From: Bradyrhizobium arachidis | Lineage (GTDB): Bacteria; Pseudomonadota; Alphaproteobacteria; Rhizobiales; Xanthobacteraceae | Length of the DNA: 64,000 nt | Direction: 5' to 3' | Assembly: GCF_024758505.1 (NCBI RefSeq) | Contig: NZ_CP077970.1 | Span: forward strand, 6,758,001-6,822,000 | Shown here: one piece after another, positions 42,819 to 52,168 of the stretch | How positions within the stretch are numbered: position 1 is the first letter of the stretch | Layout: every line of letters begins with the position of its first letter | Translations under genes and position numbers: made by a program | The notes under the pieces: generated by a model | Told to the model about the DNA's origin: nothing | The model's input: only the letters and a program-made list of their open reading frames with translations | The model's database searches: none

Positions 42819-43058
42819 ATGGCGGAGTCCTTTGGCACCGAGTTCACTATCGTGGAAGTGTCTGCAGGGGATGGGGCTGCCGGAGAGCTCTGGATCGCGC
42901 TAGCCAAGCCAGCCCAGGCGCTGACATTGGTGCTCGCCGCGGCACCGGGAGGTTGGAACGGCGAAGTTCTAGTGGCCCTCATCACCGCAGAGCAACAGAA
43001 ACTATTCGAAGCGCTCAACCTGAAGCCAGGCGATGTCTACAGACTGACATCGCGCTAA
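42819..43058 (+). CDS. 79-residue hypothetical protein, paralogue of 36102-36341
   Basis: MAESFGTEFTIVEVSAGDGA opens the protein; it is co-linear with the product at 36102-36341, with 53 of 79 identities and the same length. Shared blocks ELWIALAKP and LNLKPGDVY. The frame is open a little upstream but the paralogue fixes this start. Function unknown. Confidence 0.65.
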   Translation: MAESFGTEFTIVEVSAGDGAAGELWIALAKPAQALTLVLAAAPGGWNGEVLVALITAEQQKLFEALNLKPGDVYRLTSR

Positions 43059-43390
43059 AAAGTGAGTTCGCGTATCATCAGGAACAGTAGCAGCTCAGGC
43101 TGGTTTGCTCGCTGCTTCCGGTCCCCGGCAGATAGCACTGTTCGGAGCCTGACGACCTCGGCGCGTCCACCGCTGAGGCCGTTTCCTTGTGTCTGCCGGA
43201 GACGGCCCCGACCGGTTGCCCCCTTCCGATCTTCGCTCCGGATTGGACCCTCCATAGGAACCTGGGCTACTTGCCAGTCTTCATCCTGCATGCGTTTCAG
43301 ACGCATGAGGCTATTGCATCCGTAGCCCGGCGCGTCACGTGCATGCGGGCGGCTCGCGATCCTACGAAGGCCGTGGTGAGAAACAATAGC
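43059..43390. other. Gene-free stretch
   Basis: No supported gene. A GGAAC-N16-GGTT motif at 43081-43105 resembles an EcfG site with one -10 mismatch but no ORF follows. Confidence 0.35.
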
Positions 43391-43711
43391 TCATTTCGAA
43401 TTCAACGACGGCAGCTGGCTTCGTGGAACCAGCGTTGCTGGCCGCACATTGATCCTTGCGAGCTCGCGACGTTCGCCGTCCGATAACTGCCAATTCTCGC
43501 ACTGACTGCAAAGCTGCTGGAAAACCTCATGCAACTTGCTTCGAGCGACCTTGACGATTTCGGTGTCGTCAAATTCACGAGAGTTCAGGAAGATTGGCAA
43601 GGCAAAACTGGTCTGATGGCCTTCGAAATGAAACGTCAAACGAATGTCCTCGCCTCGTTCATTCGACGAAATCATCTCGATGCGTGCGACCCTTATCTTG
43701 AATTTGCCCAT
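43391..43711 (-). CDS. Hypothetical protein
   Basis: 106 residues from the ATG at 43711 (MGKFKIRVARIEMISSNERG), AGGTGA upstream. Beta-rich N-terminus (IRLTFHFEGHQTSFALPIFL) and a helical segment KLHEVFQQLCSQCENWQLSD. No known family. Lies 91 bases downstream of the DUF1488 gene, perhaps in one transcript. Confidence 0.55.
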   Translation of the reverse strand: MGKFKIRVARIEMISSNERGEDIRLTFHFEGHQTSFALPIFLNSREFDDTEIVKVARSKLHEVFQQLCSQCENWQLSDGERRELARINVRPATLVPRSQLPSLNSK

Positions 43712-43802
43712 TGTCTCACCTCGCTGGATCGACTTTGGATCGATCTTTTCGTATGGAATATGGCTTGCCACATGCCGCTCAGACGTCACGGCAAGGCTCC
43801 AT

Positions 43803-44075
43803 TCAGGAGCCTTTCGAAAAATTAGCGGCGACCAGATCATAGGAGCCTCTGCTGCCGCGGACGTACATCTTTGCGGCGGCGGCACATATCACATCACGAT
43901 TTAAATCAAACGCATTCAGGAAATCCGATTCATTGTGGCAAGCTTCCGGTTGAAGTCGTCTCAACGCGTCTTCCTCTATGAAAAATGATGCTTCAATTGC
44001 GCTGTCGTACCCCCAAAAACGCACGGCATGCCGTGTTCTGTCATATGAACGGCTATGATTTGGAAATTCGATCAT
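43803..44075 (-). CDS. DUF1488 family protein
   Basis: 90 residues: MIEFPNHSRSYDRTRHAVRF, then WGYDSAIEASFFIEEDALRR. The sequence R-x-x-V-x-F-W-G-Y-D-x5-E-x-x-F-F is the DUF1488 signature. These are small soluble proteins, often several per rhizobial genome, of unknown function. Confidence 0.82.
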   Translation of the reverse strand: MIEFPNHSRSYDRTRHAVRFWGYDSAIEASFFIEEDALRRLQPEACHNESDFLNAFDLNRDVICAAAAKMYVRGSRGSYDLVAANFSKGS

Positions 44076-44352
44076 TGGGTGGTCCGATCAAGTGTAGCAA
44101 GCTGCCTGCTGTGCACGATGTGCATCGAGGAAAACTCGATGCTCCATCGTGATGCTGACGACGCACCACTCGGCGACCATCGCTGTCGAGATTTGGCGAG
44201 GCCAAAGCTTGGCGGAGCGAGGCAACACACTCCGGCGCGATCCGGCTGTGCTGAGCAGTAAGTGGCTACTCTACGGTCGGATTACAATCGGCTTGCGACA
44301 AATAAATTGCGACCGGCCTTCCTATTCGGTCGAGCTTCACCATATGTCCCCT

Positions 44353-44409
44353 TTCACCGCGCGTCCCCCTGGCTGTCATCGGTGACTGAGAGATTGTTGC
44401 GCTCCCGCC
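44353..44409 (+). repeat. Upstream element, copy 1
   Basis: TCACCGC, then CATCGGTGACTGAGA and GTTGCGCTCCCGCC; same order and sequence as 45030-45088. It sits 20 bases before a small membrane-protein gene. Confidence 0.6.
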
Positions 44410-44429
44410 GTTCTGAAAGGCGGTCCGAA

Positions 44430-44576
44430 ATGTCGAACATCGGTAGGTTTGGAGTTCGTGAGTGGCTCGTACCTCCGGTATTGCTGCCGATCTTTTTCGG
44501 GCTGTTGATCGTCGCGGCAATGGTAATTCAACGGACCAGACAGCCAATCGGCTCCGTAGAGATGACCAACGGCTGA
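44430..44576 (+). CDS. 48-residue membrane protein
   Basis: ATG at 44430 with AAAGG about 9 bases before. MSNIGRFGVREWLVPPVLLP leads into a single transmembrane helix IFFGLLIVAAMVIQ and a short polar tail. Conserved 5' element upstream is shared with the gene at 45111. Confidence 0.55.
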   Translation: MSNIGRFGVREWLVPPVLLPIFFGLLIVAAMVIQRTRQPIGSVEMTNG

Positions 44577-44676
44577 GTGTCCGACCGGCCGCTTCTTGTG
44601 CAATACTTTCGCAAAGCGCGACGTCACGTGTACTGCGCTCCATCCAAAAGTGGCGTCCACCTTTCATCGCTTTTGC

Positions 44677-44868
44677 TTAGTCGCGCGAGCTACTTTGCCA
44701 AAGCGTCACAGCCGCAACGAGCTGCGTGTAATCGGCGTCTTTGAATACCTGATCCCAGCGCATCAGCTCGTGGGCGATCTTATGCGGAGTGTAGGCGCGG
44801 AAGTTGAAGCCATTCGCGAGGTGCCGCGCGGCGGTGAAATCCATTGTTTCCTTCGTGAGGTCCTTCAT
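44677..44868 (-). CDS. Small hypothetical protein
   Basis: 63 residues: MKDLTKETMDFTAARHLANG, then YTPHKIAHELMRWDQVFKDA and DYTQLVAAVTLWQ. A compact helical protein of a type repeated in Bradyrhizobium genomes; function unknown. Confidence 0.6.
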   Translation of the reverse strand: MKDLTKETMDFTAARHLANGFNFRAYTPHKIAHELMRWDQVFKDADYTQLVAAVTLWQSSSRD

Positions 44869-45029
44869 AACCTGAAACCGACCTGAAACCGGCTGCCGAC
44901 CTGGATCAACTCAAGCTGCGCAAGGTGGTTCCTCAAAATCATGGCTGAAACGAGCCGCTGCAGTTTTCCGCGATGGCTGTCTAATTCGATTTGACTCGAC
45001 TTCCGAACGGAAAGGGAATCTGCTGCTCC

Positions 45030-45088
45030 CATCACCGCCCGGACCGTGGCTTTCATCGGTGACTGAGAACGCCAGTTGCGCTCCCGCC
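45030..45088 (+). repeat. Upstream element, copy 2
   Basis: Second copy of the 44353-44409 element, ending 22 bases before the start codon of the small gene at 45111. Confidence 0.6.
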
Positions 45089-45110
45089 CAAACCCACAGG
45101 GAGCACCATC

Positions 45111-45311
45111 ATGCTGGTTCGACAACGCCCCGAACAATCATCGACATTTGGATATCGTTTAGCGCAAGAGGCAATCAATTTGCGCGAACAAGCTAAAGGC
45201 ATGCCCCTTAGCATCCGTCGCGACGAGCTTTTGCGGAAGGCACGCCAAATAGATGCTGCCGTTGAGATCAATAAGTGGCTGACTTCGCCAGGACAGCGCG
45301 CTCCAACGTAG
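45111..45311 (+). CDS. Small protein of the INEWLTSPG family
   Basis: 66 residues, ATG at 45111 with GGGAG at 45099-45103. STFGYRLAQEAINLREQAKG, then RRDELLRKARQIDAAVEINK and WLTSPG. Same family as 63413-63604 and, in part, 42359-42574. Helical and soluble; function unknown. Confidence 0.65.
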   Translation: MLVRQRPEQSSTFGYRLAQEAINLREQAKGMPLSIRRDELLRKARQIDAAVEINKWLTSPGQRAPT

Positions 45312-46543
45312 AAAGCAAAAGGCCGCCTGCAGCTTCCAGTGTCCCAATTCCCTTCCGCGAGTGAGCTTTCGCGCGGCTATCCAGACCAACCTATATCCGG
45401 GATTTTGTCAGTCCCTCTCGGGTATGGCCCAGCGCCGCTAGCGAACGTTTCAACGCTTGGCGGCGTTGCGTTGTCGGTTCGTCGTTCCTCTTCGCGAGCG
45501 CCCAACGAAACGGCCTTCAGTGCGAGAGCATCTGCGGCCGCTTCAAACCTTCCGCCGGGCATTGGGCAAAATGTTGACCGGTCGGGGCTTTAGCTTTCGG
45601 GGATCGTATCAGGGGAGATCGTGTCGCCGATTGCTGAGGACCAAGGACCTCGACGATGGTCGTTCCGTCCTATCGCGGCGATAACCGTGGGCCGCTTCTC
45701 GATGGGGTATTGAGCGCGCCCGAGAAACAGCGAGGCGGTGACGTGAACTGAACAAGTGCTTGCGAGGGGCGGTCGCCATTGTCGCCCGTCGAAACCATTG
45801 ATCGGAACCGCCTCTGAGGTCTGCTCAGGGTCGATTGTGTTGAAAAAGTCATCTCCGACGTTGGGACTGATTTTCTAACAGCCGCTGGTGCGGTTTGCCT
45901 TTTGGGACGTGGGGGACCGCTTCGACTTGGGCGGATTCGTTCAGCGGCCTTCCCACATACTCTAAGAGGGCATCGCCAGACGAGGTCGGAGATCAGTTCG
46001 CTTTTGCGTGAATTTTGCTGAGGCAGCAATTTCAACTTTTTCAACACAATCGGTCAGAAGCGGAAATCCCATTCGCCCGTGGTCTACGTCCGCTGCTGAT
46101 CCGATAGCGGCAGCCCGGCGGCCAATCTGTGATTTCGGCTTTGGGCCAAAATGCGAAGAACGCGGCCTCACCAAATCCTCGCAGGCTCGTCGAGAGGGGC
46201 GGCCGGTGCATCATGGAGAAAGGCCGCGCCGTTCTCGAGGTGACGGAGGCATGGCCGAGCAGCGCCATAGTCACGGAGCCACCTCTCGTCCGTGCGATCG
46301 CCCGGCACCTACAGCGACGCCGGGCCGACCGTGCGGCTCGAAGATCGGGTACGGAAGCGATGATGGAAACCGACACCCTGCTCCTGCGCCCGCACTGGGC
46401 GCCTGCCCGATGGCCGCGAACGTTCGTAATCCGGTTTCGCGCAGCCTCAGGTCCAATTCCGATGCCGTCGGCACCATTTATAGGGAAAGCGGGCGCCTGC
46501 GCCGTGTGGCAAGTGCAGAGGACGCCGCGATGATTTCGCGTTC
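45312..46543. other. 1.2-kb stretch without a supported gene
   Basis: Several overlapping frames on both strands, none with a recognisable domain or ribosome site. The part near 46000-46170 resembles degenerate dispersed repeats common in Bradyrhizobium intergenic DNA. Confidence 0.4.
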
Positions 46544-46771
46544 TTACGCCCAGAACGATCCTTGATCCTCTGGAGGCTCGTTGAGCCATATCAGTGCCTC
46601 TCGCGGTCCTAGAAACAAGACACGCTCTTCCGTGGCCGATGATGGCTCACCGCTGGAGAGGTAAAGGATAAATCCTTTGCGATGGTCGTGCAGTAGCGCT
46701 TCTCTAGCCTGACTGATTGAGAGAGAGTGGGTATCGATGAAGGGAATAATCCTAGAAGAAATAAGCTGCAT
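46544..46771 (-). CDS. Hypothetical protein downstream of a PilZ gene
   Basis: 75 residues from an ATG 12 bases after the PilZ stop codon. ALLHDHRKGFILYLSSGEPS and RVLFLGPREALIWLNEPPED show alternating strands. No recognised family and a weak ribosome site; position suggests co-transcription with the PilZ gene. Confidence 0.45.
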   Translation of the reverse strand: MQLISSRIIPFIDTHSLSISQAREALLHDHRKGFILYLSSGEPSSATEERVLFLGPREALIWLNEPPEDQGSFWA

Positions 46772-46783
46772 AAGTGGCTTATC

Positions 46784-47101
46784 TTATTGTGAAGGAGCAA
46801 GGGGTCTCGGTGCGTTCGCTTTGCTCTTTGTTTTTGCGGTGACAAAGTGAACGCCGACGCGTGTGCCATCAACCCAGATCAGTTCGCACCGTCGAAATGC
46901 CAGGCCGGTGGAGGATAGAACCAGGAAGAACTCCTGTGCCTTAAGCGGCTCGGTTGAGCCCTCTACCTCAAGCTGGGCGCCCGTTGTAGAAATGTCGAGC
47001 AGAAGGCCGCTTCGCTGCCATGTTCCATCAACACCCATGATGTTGACACTATGCTTGTGATCAAACCGAACACGGTCGGCTTTTCGCTTGTTTCCGATCA
47101 T
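46784..47101 (-). CDS. PilZ-domain protein
   Basis: 105 residues from the ATG at 47101. The PilZ c-di-GMP motifs are present: RxxxR as RKADR and DxSxxG as DISTTGA, followed by LIWVDGTRVGVHF. A single-domain protein, probably a c-di-GMP receptor controlling motility or surface functions. Middle gene of a three-gene transcript. Confidence 0.85.
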   Translation of the reverse strand: MIGNKRKADRVRFDHKHSVNIMGVDGTWQRSGLLLDISTTGAQLEVEGSTEPLKAQEFFLVLSSTGLAFRRCELIWVDGTRVGVHFVTAKTKSKANAPRPLAPSQ

Positions 47102-47118
47102 CTGCAATTCTCAAGTGA

Positions 47119-47433
47119 CTAATTATCATTTTCAAATAGATGCGGTGCCTCCTTGCGCACAGCCTCAATAAGCTGCTGGATCCTCCCAGACTGAGCCATT
47201 AATGTCGTTCTGGCTGCCTCATCCATGTTGATCTGCCTGATGATCAATCGGATGGACGTATTCGCGAGATCTAGAATGAAGATGGCCTGGCGCAGGTCCT
47301 CTGTTGTTTGAATTTGTAGAGCTTCAACTTGCGCCACCAGAGCAACGACGGTCGTCAAAATGTCAGACGACATTGGGCGGGAGAGGCTTGATCTCCGCTG
47401 GTAAGGCGGCTGAAATTTTACAAGCGTAGACAT
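47119..47433 (-). CDS. Hypothetical helical protein upstream of PilZ gene
   Basis: 104 residues from the ATG at 47433 (MSTLVKFQPPYQRRSSLSRP). The rest is helical (ILTTVVALVAQVEALQIQTT; MAQSGRIQQLIEAVRKEAPH). It ends 17 bases before the PilZ start codon, so they form an operon. Could be a partner of the PilZ receptor. No known family. Confidence 0.5.
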   Translation of the reverse strand: MSTLVKFQPPYQRRSSLSRPMSSDILTTVVALVAQVEALQIQTTEDLRQAIFILDLANTSIRLIIRQINMDEAARTTLMAQSGRIQQLIEAVRKEAPHLFENDN

Positions 47434-47766
47434 TCTCGCTGTGCTCCAGCGCTTGCAATCACTGCCGTTACAGTTTCGCGTTTTCAAAAGCGAAAGATGA
47501 GAATGGAAAAGCAATAAGTACTCGACGGACCACACACGACGGCCGCTTTGCCCATGACAACAGGGGCTCCGCCAACCCGCTTTGGAACGACTAAGTTTAA
47601 TGATTGGATTTCACGCTCAACTGATTAACAAAGACTTATGGAGTTGCGGCAGTTGGTATTGCGGTATTAGGATTGCATAAGAATACGCGATCGAAATTCG
47701 GCAAACTTTTGCGAGCCGTCGTTTCGTGGTCAAATGCTCAACCCGTGATATCCCGGGGTTTTCTAA

Positions 47767-48735
47767 ATGAGAGCGATGTCAGGCCCCCTGACAGGGACAA
47801 ACAGCGAAGCTCTCCCACGGCTGGCGCCAAAGATATATCGCTTTACCGATCTCGATCAGTATCGAACTGCCGTGCGAAATCTGGAGGTGGAATTTACACC
47901 TCTCGTGCGGAGGATTTCTGCTGAGCAAATTATCCTCAATCTCCCAGGATGCGACATCAATTTCGCCAAGTCCTTTCCACGTATCGCCGATGGTCGTCTT
48001 GCCCAAAATTGCACCGCGATCGGCTTCTCGATGGACGACGGCGTTCCAATCCGCTTCAACGGGGTGGAAAGGGACCATTCGGCGATCGCGATTGGAAGCA
48101 GCGGCGCCGCATACACCACGGTCGAACTCGCCGAGCGGCAATTTACGTCGATCATCTTTACGCAAGAGATACGGGATCGTGGCTGGCCGAAACCAGGTCC
48201 AAATTGGAACGTGTTTGAAACGAGCGCCACTGCGCAGCATCGCTTGCGGGAGCTAGTGCGGCAGGTCTTATCGGTTTCCCCCACGTTCGATGACCGCGAG
48301 GCGGCCGATATTTCTTTTGGGATCAGGGAGTCCTTGCTTGCTGGCGTCGATGCCGCATTGGCCCACTTGGTTGACGCAAGCTGGGCCTCTCGGGCGAACT
48401 CCGTTCGGCATTTCCAGATCTATCGGGATATTCAGGCCGTATTGTCTGGCAACATTGGGCGTCCGATCTACAGCGAAGAACTTGCGCGCCATATTGGTGT
48501 CTCCGTACGCAGCATGCACGCGGCGGTTCAGCGATACCAAGGCATGAGCCTGCATCGATATTTGCGCCTGAGGCGTCTTTGGCTCGTGCGGCAACGATTG
48601 TTGGCTGGAGCGGATAGCGTAAAAGCGAGTGCGCTCGCTTTTGGATTTTGGCACCTAAGTGATTTCGCCGGGAGCTATCGCCTTCACTTCGGCGAAACGC
48701 CGTCGGCCACTCTGGCAAAATCGCGCCAGCGGTGA
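47767..48735 (+). CDS. AraC family transcriptional regulator
   Basis: 322 residues. The N-terminal ~200 residues form a sensor domain of the type found in RipA/AraC_binding_2 proteins; the C-terminal ~100 residues carry two helix-turn-helices: YSEELARHIGVSVRSMHAAV and SVKASALAFGFWHLSDFAGS. The latter, with the ending YRLHFGETPSATL, is diagnostic. No adjacent target is obvious; a non-coding gap separates it from the ABC binding-protein gene on the same strand. Confidence 0.9.
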   Translation: MRAMSGPLTGTNSEALPRLAPKIYRFTDLDQYRTAVRNLEVEFTPLVRRISAEQIILNLPGCDINFAKSFPRIADGRLAQNCTAIGFSMDDGVPIRFNGVERDHSAIAIGSSGAAYTTVELAERQFTSIIFTQEIRDRGWPKPGPNWNVFETSATAQHRLRELVRQVLSVSPTFDDREAADISFGIRESLLAGVDAALAHLVDASWASRANSVRHFQIYRDIQAVLSGNIGRPIYSEELARHIGVSVRSMHAAVQRYQGMSLHRYLRLRRLWLVRQRLLAGADSVKASALAFGFWHLSDFAGSYRLHFGETPSATLAKSRQR

Positions 48736-49129
48736 TCGATATTGCCGGTCGTCAACGTCCTCATTAGGCCCAACCGCCGCCACTAGGCGGCTTCGGAGAC
48801 TCTTGTGGGCAGGCTTTACCGTCTCCCCTTCTCGGTTTGATGTCTCCCCGTACTAGGCCGCGCTATCCGGCAAGGAAAGTTCGCAAACTTAATCCTTTAG
48901 GCCGTGAACCCGCAAATCGGCCGAGCTGAGCGCGAGGGCCAGATTCGGAGCGCCTCAGCGCACAATCTTGTCGCTCTTGCGCCAGGTCCGCTTCGCTGCA
49001 AAGGCGGACACGTCGAATAGGGTGCCTTTTGACCCATAGCTGACATTTCGGTTGCCAATTCCTCTGGTCGACGGCGGCCGGTCGTGATCAGATGAGGTGT
49101 TTCGTCGAATATCCATTGAGAGCAATCGG
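48736..49129. other. Gap with a degenerate dispersed repeat
   Basis: No gene. Around 48961-49065 the minus strand reads like the YGSKGTLFDVSAFAAKRTW type of dispersed repeat (often mis-annotated as MSAFGGKAD ORFs) widely spread in Bradyrhizobium and Rhodopseudomonas. Confidence 0.4.
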
Positions 49130-50113
49130 ATGAGACGACGCGAATTTCTTGCCGCTTGTTTTGCCTGTACGACCTGGCCTCCTCTCTCAGGCAACGCGCA
49201 GCAGCGCGAAAAGGCGACCATCGGTTTCCTCGGTTTTGGGGCTCTTGGTGACGTACGCGATGGCAACAACGCGGACGCTGTTCGGCGTGGCCTGGCAGAA
49301 ATTGGCTACGTCGAAGGTCGAGACTACAACGTTCAATATCGTGCCGCTGAATATCAGGCTGATGCGTTGCCCGGGCTGGCTGCGGATCTGGTCAATCGCA
49401 AGGTGGACTTGATTGTGACGCTTGCGAGCCCTGCTCTTCGAGCTGCCCACGGTGCCACAAAAGCGATCAATATCGTGTTCCTGACGGGCTTCGATCCCGT
49501 TGCGAACGGGTTCGTCGAAAGTCTCAATCACCCTGGGGCGAATTTGACGGGCGTCTTCATCCTCACGGGACCACTTGGACCCAAACGCCTTGAGCTCGCG
49601 CGCGAAGTGACTCTGACAAGGTCGATCGGCGTTCTCTTGAGTTCGACGTCTTTTGGCTTTGCGAATGTCAGGGACGAATTTCTCACGGCGGGGAAGTCCC
49701 TCGGAGTTGACGTCGTCATGCAGCAGGCCGATGTACCCACGGAATTTGAGGCGGCCGTTGACGCCGTCCGCCGGGCCGGTTGCGGAGCCCTTGTGGTGGG
49801 TGGCGATGCCGTCTTCACCAACAATCGCAATGCTATCGTTGAGCTCGTCACCCGTTACAAAATTCCTGCCGTTTATGCCGAACGCGAATACGTGAAGGTT
49901 GGCGGTCTTGCGAACTACGGACCAAACTTCAGTGAGGTCTATCGCTTGCTCGGCACCTATGCGGGCCGGGTCCTGAAGGGCGAGAAGCCGGCCGATCTGC
50001 CCATCCAGCAAGTGAGCAGGGTTGAGCTTCTCCTTAATGCCAGGACGGCCCGGGACCTGAACATGTCACTTCCCCTTCCACTGCTCGCCCGGGCAGATGA
50101 GGTCGTTGAATAG
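49130..50113 (+). CDS. ABC transporter substrate-binding protein (PF04392 type)
   Basis: 327 residues from the ATG at 49130 (MRRREFLAACFACTTWPPLS), a Tat-like or Sec leader. Then EKATIGFLGFGALGDV, RRGLAEIGYVEGRDYNVQYR, VDLIVTLASPALRAAHGATK, GFVESLNHPGANLTGVF and IPAVYAEREYVKVGGLANYG, the typical blocks of the ABC_sub_bind family. Many orphan copies exist in Bradyrhizobium without permease genes, as here. Ligand unknown. Confidence 0.9.
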   Translation: MRRREFLAACFACTTWPPLSGNAQQREKATIGFLGFGALGDVRDGNNADAVRRGLAEIGYVEGRDYNVQYRAAEYQADALPGLAADLVNRKVDLIVTLASPALRAAHGATKAINIVFLTGFDPVANGFVESLNHPGANLTGVFILTGPLGPKRLELAREVTLTRSIGVLLSSTSFGFANVRDEFLTAGKSLGVDVVMQQADVPTEFEAAVDAVRRAGCGALVVGGDAVFTNNRNAIVELVTRYKIPAVYAEREYVKVGGLANYGPNFSEVYRLLGTYAGRVLKGEKPADLPIQQVSRVELLLNARTARDLNMSLPLPLLARADEVVE

Positions 50114-50218
50114 GCCTATCGATGTCGCCTAATGGCCGATTTTGTTGCAAAAGTCGGTTGAGTAAGACCTCGAACGATGATTCCGTTGTGTTGACGCGAT
50201 TCTCGGCGAGGTCGATCC

Positions 50219-50617
50219 ATGATGGGCCGTCTGAAGAGTGACCAAGGTCAACTGTTCTACGAGTTTCGTCTTGGCGATGCGGTTCCCGAAGATCATTTGG
50301 TGCGGAAGATCGATGCTGCTCTCGATCTGTCGTCGCTTCGTAGCGAGCTTGCGCCCTATTATTCGTCCATGGGTCGTCCGTCGATCGACCCGGAACTGAT
50401 GATCCGAATGCTGGTGGTTGGGTATGTCTTTGCGATCCGCTCGGAGCGATTGATCTGCCGCGAAGTACAGGTGAACCTCGCCTATCGCTGGTTCTGCAAG
50501 CTCGGTATCGAGGATGCCATCCCGGATCATTCGGCGTTGTCGCGTGCCCGCAATGAATGTGAGAGACCGCCGAAAAAAGCGTGGCGAGCAAGAATGATTT
50601 CAGATCTGGCGAGCTGA
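50219..50617 (+). pseudogene. Truncated IS1182-like transposase
   Basis: The frame MMGRLKSDQGQLFYEFRLGD, then HLVRKIDAALDLSSLRSELA, SMGRPSIDPELMIRMLVVGY and DAIPDHSALSRARNE is the N-terminal third of an IS1182-family transposase. After about residue 113 similarity ends and the rest of the element, including most of the DDE domain, is missing. A relic of insertion. Confidence 0.85.
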
Positions 50618-50844
50618 CGACCATCGACCTAATGTACGCCTGCTTCAAGCGGCGGCAAGCAGGCCAAACCCGATGGGGCGCGTATGACAGACGGCGGCCA
50701 TGGAGTTTTCCGCTGCGATTATCGTCCTGCGAAGCTGCCAAGCGGCACCATGTGCGCATGATCACGGACGATCCCTTGAACGCCTAGTATGACTCCGACA
50801 TGCAGGGTCGAGCTTGCTCACCCGGATGTCACAAGGAGGCGTAC

Positions 50845-51078
50845 ATGGCTCAGATCTATTTCCATTGCACTAACGCTCGCGGCGTATTGATGGATCGTCG
50901 CGGCACATTCGTATCCGATCTGATCGAGGCGTGCGAGGAGGCCACCCGCAGGGTGCGATCGCTCGTGACAGGGACCAACCTGGAAGATTGGCGTCAATGG
51001 GTCTTGCATGTCAGCTATGAGGCCGGCGACGAGATTTTCGTTCTGCCGTTCGCATTCGTGCTGGGCAAGCCACACTGA
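50845..51078 (+). CDS. DUF6894 family small protein
   Basis: 77 residues from the ATG at 50845 with AAGGAGG. MAQIYFHCTNARGVLMDRRG, then DLIEACEEATRRVRSLVTG and VLHVSYEAGDEIFVLPFAFV. The YFHC start, D-x2-G and helix-strand order are those of DUF6894 proteins, numerous in Bradyrhizobium. Function unknown. Confidence 0.8.
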   Translation: MAQIYFHCTNARGVLMDRRGTFVSDLIEACEEATRRVRSLVTGTNLEDWRQWVLHVSYEAGDEIFVLPFAFVLGKPH

Positions 51079-51217
51079 GGATGTCATGCAGTCAGCGCAG
51101 CCTTCATTCTTGGTTCTTCGTCAGGGCTTGAACGCGATCGCATCGGCGGTCATTCGCCGCGCCTTCGCCGGAGCGATGCTCGCGCAGTCGGATTTCCGGC
51201 GCAACCCGCACGCCATT

Positions 51218-51496
51218 TCAAGAGCATCGCGCGGCTCCAAATGGCACATTCGGGAAAGACCACTTAAAGGTCTTGCCTCCCAGGGTCGTGCAATTCCTCT
51301 CTAGCGGACTTTGCGGATTAGACGGAGGAACCGGCGCATCGGCAGGCGCCGGCATTGCTATTGGCGCCGGCGTTGTAGCGGTCGTGGACAATGGCAAAGC
51401 GATCGTATCGTCGGCCGAGGCGAGCGTCAGTCCGAGCGGACTCGCTGTGTGAACCGGCGCTAAAGCCAGAACCATGGCAGCAATCATCCTGTGCAT
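51218..51496 (-). CDS. Small exported protein
   Basis: 92 residues with a signal peptide (MHRMIAAMVLALAPVHTASP), an Ala/Pro/Thr-rich linker and a C-terminal block NCTTLGGKTFKWSFPNVPFG ending AARCS with two cysteines. GGGAGA lies before the ATG. It lies downstream of the curlin-repeat genes on the same strand and may belong to the same surface locus. Function unknown. Confidence 0.6.
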   Translation of the reverse strand: MHRMIAAMVLALAPVHTASPLGLTLASADDTIALPLSTTATTPAPIAMPAPADAPVPPSNPQSPLERNCTTLGGKTFKWSFPNVPFGAARCS

Positions 51497-51643
51497 GTGG
51501 TGTCTCCCGTTTGACTGGCACGTAAGACTAGGAGAGGTGCGCGCAAACTCACGTGAAGTAAGTCACGCAGAACCCCTCCCAAGTGGCCTTTACGATCGCG
51601 GAAATCGAGAGGCGTGGTGGCGGCGAAATCGGCGTGAGGCCGG

Positions 51644-52084
51644 TCACATCTTATTTTGCAGGCCCAAGGCTTTCATCAACTTGTCGAGCGTCTGCTGCGA
51701 TTGCGGCGAGGCGCCTTTGCGGACCTGCCGGTAGACGTCTGCGTCGGTCGATGGCGGATCACGATCGGCATCACCGTCTGCTGCGCCGGGTGCCGGCGGC
51801 GCATCCGGGCTTTTGCCGGCTTCGGCATCGGTCGGATCGCTGGCGCCAGGCTTTGATCGCTGGATGATCATCGCCGAGTTGCCGCCGCTGTGTTGCTCAA
51901 TGCTGGTGTAACCCGGACCAGTCTTGACTTGCTTTTCGGTCTTGGATGGATCGCCGCTCTGGGTGATCGTGGCAGAATTGCTGCCATTGTTCACGGACGT
52001 CGTCTCGGCCCGCGTGGACGCGCTCGCCAGCGCAACCATCAACATGGCAGCAAGCACAACCGATTGTCGCTGAATAAGCTTCAT
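51644..52084 (-). CDS. Curlin-repeat protein with Pro/Asp-rich tail (copy 1)
   Basis: 146 residues with a signal peptide (MKLIQRQSVVLAAMLMVALA...AETTSV). Residues ~30-75 carry curlin-like repeats: NNGSNSATITQSGDP and SIEQHSGGNSAMIIQ. A Pro/Asp/Ala-rich linker (~80-115) and a C-terminal helix DADVYRQVRKG ... DKLMKALGLQ follow, an arrangement unlike CsgA. It could be an anchor or minor subunit. Third gene of the cluster; identical copy at 56153-56593. Confidence 0.7.
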   Translation of the reverse strand: MKLIQRQSVVLAAMLMVALASASTRAETTSVNNGSNSATITQSGDPSKTEKQVKTGPGYTSIEQHSGGNSAMIIQRSKPGASDPTDAEAGKSPDAPPAPGAADGDADRDPPSTDADVYRQVRKGASPQSQQTLDKLMKALGLQNKM

Positions 52085-52168
52085 GTGTAGCTCCTCGATG
52101 ATGGCATGCGTTGGGCGAGGTTAGAACCCGCCCAATCGCCGTACCGCTGGCCCGATAGGCCAGCGGCG

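Noticed and set aside
43081..43105. GGAAC-N16-GGTT EcfG-like site
   Set aside because: One -10 mismatch and no ORF or hairpin downstream; chance cannot be excluded.
46008..46565. Overlapping 134-185 codon frames on both strands
   Set aside because: Mutually exclusive, Arg/Pro-rich and without domains; looks like degenerate intergenic repeat DNA.
48955..49269. Minus-strand ORF with YGSKGTLFDVSAFAAKRTW
   Set aside because: It is a degenerate dispersed repeat often annotated as a protein; it also overlaps the start of the ABC binding-protein gene.
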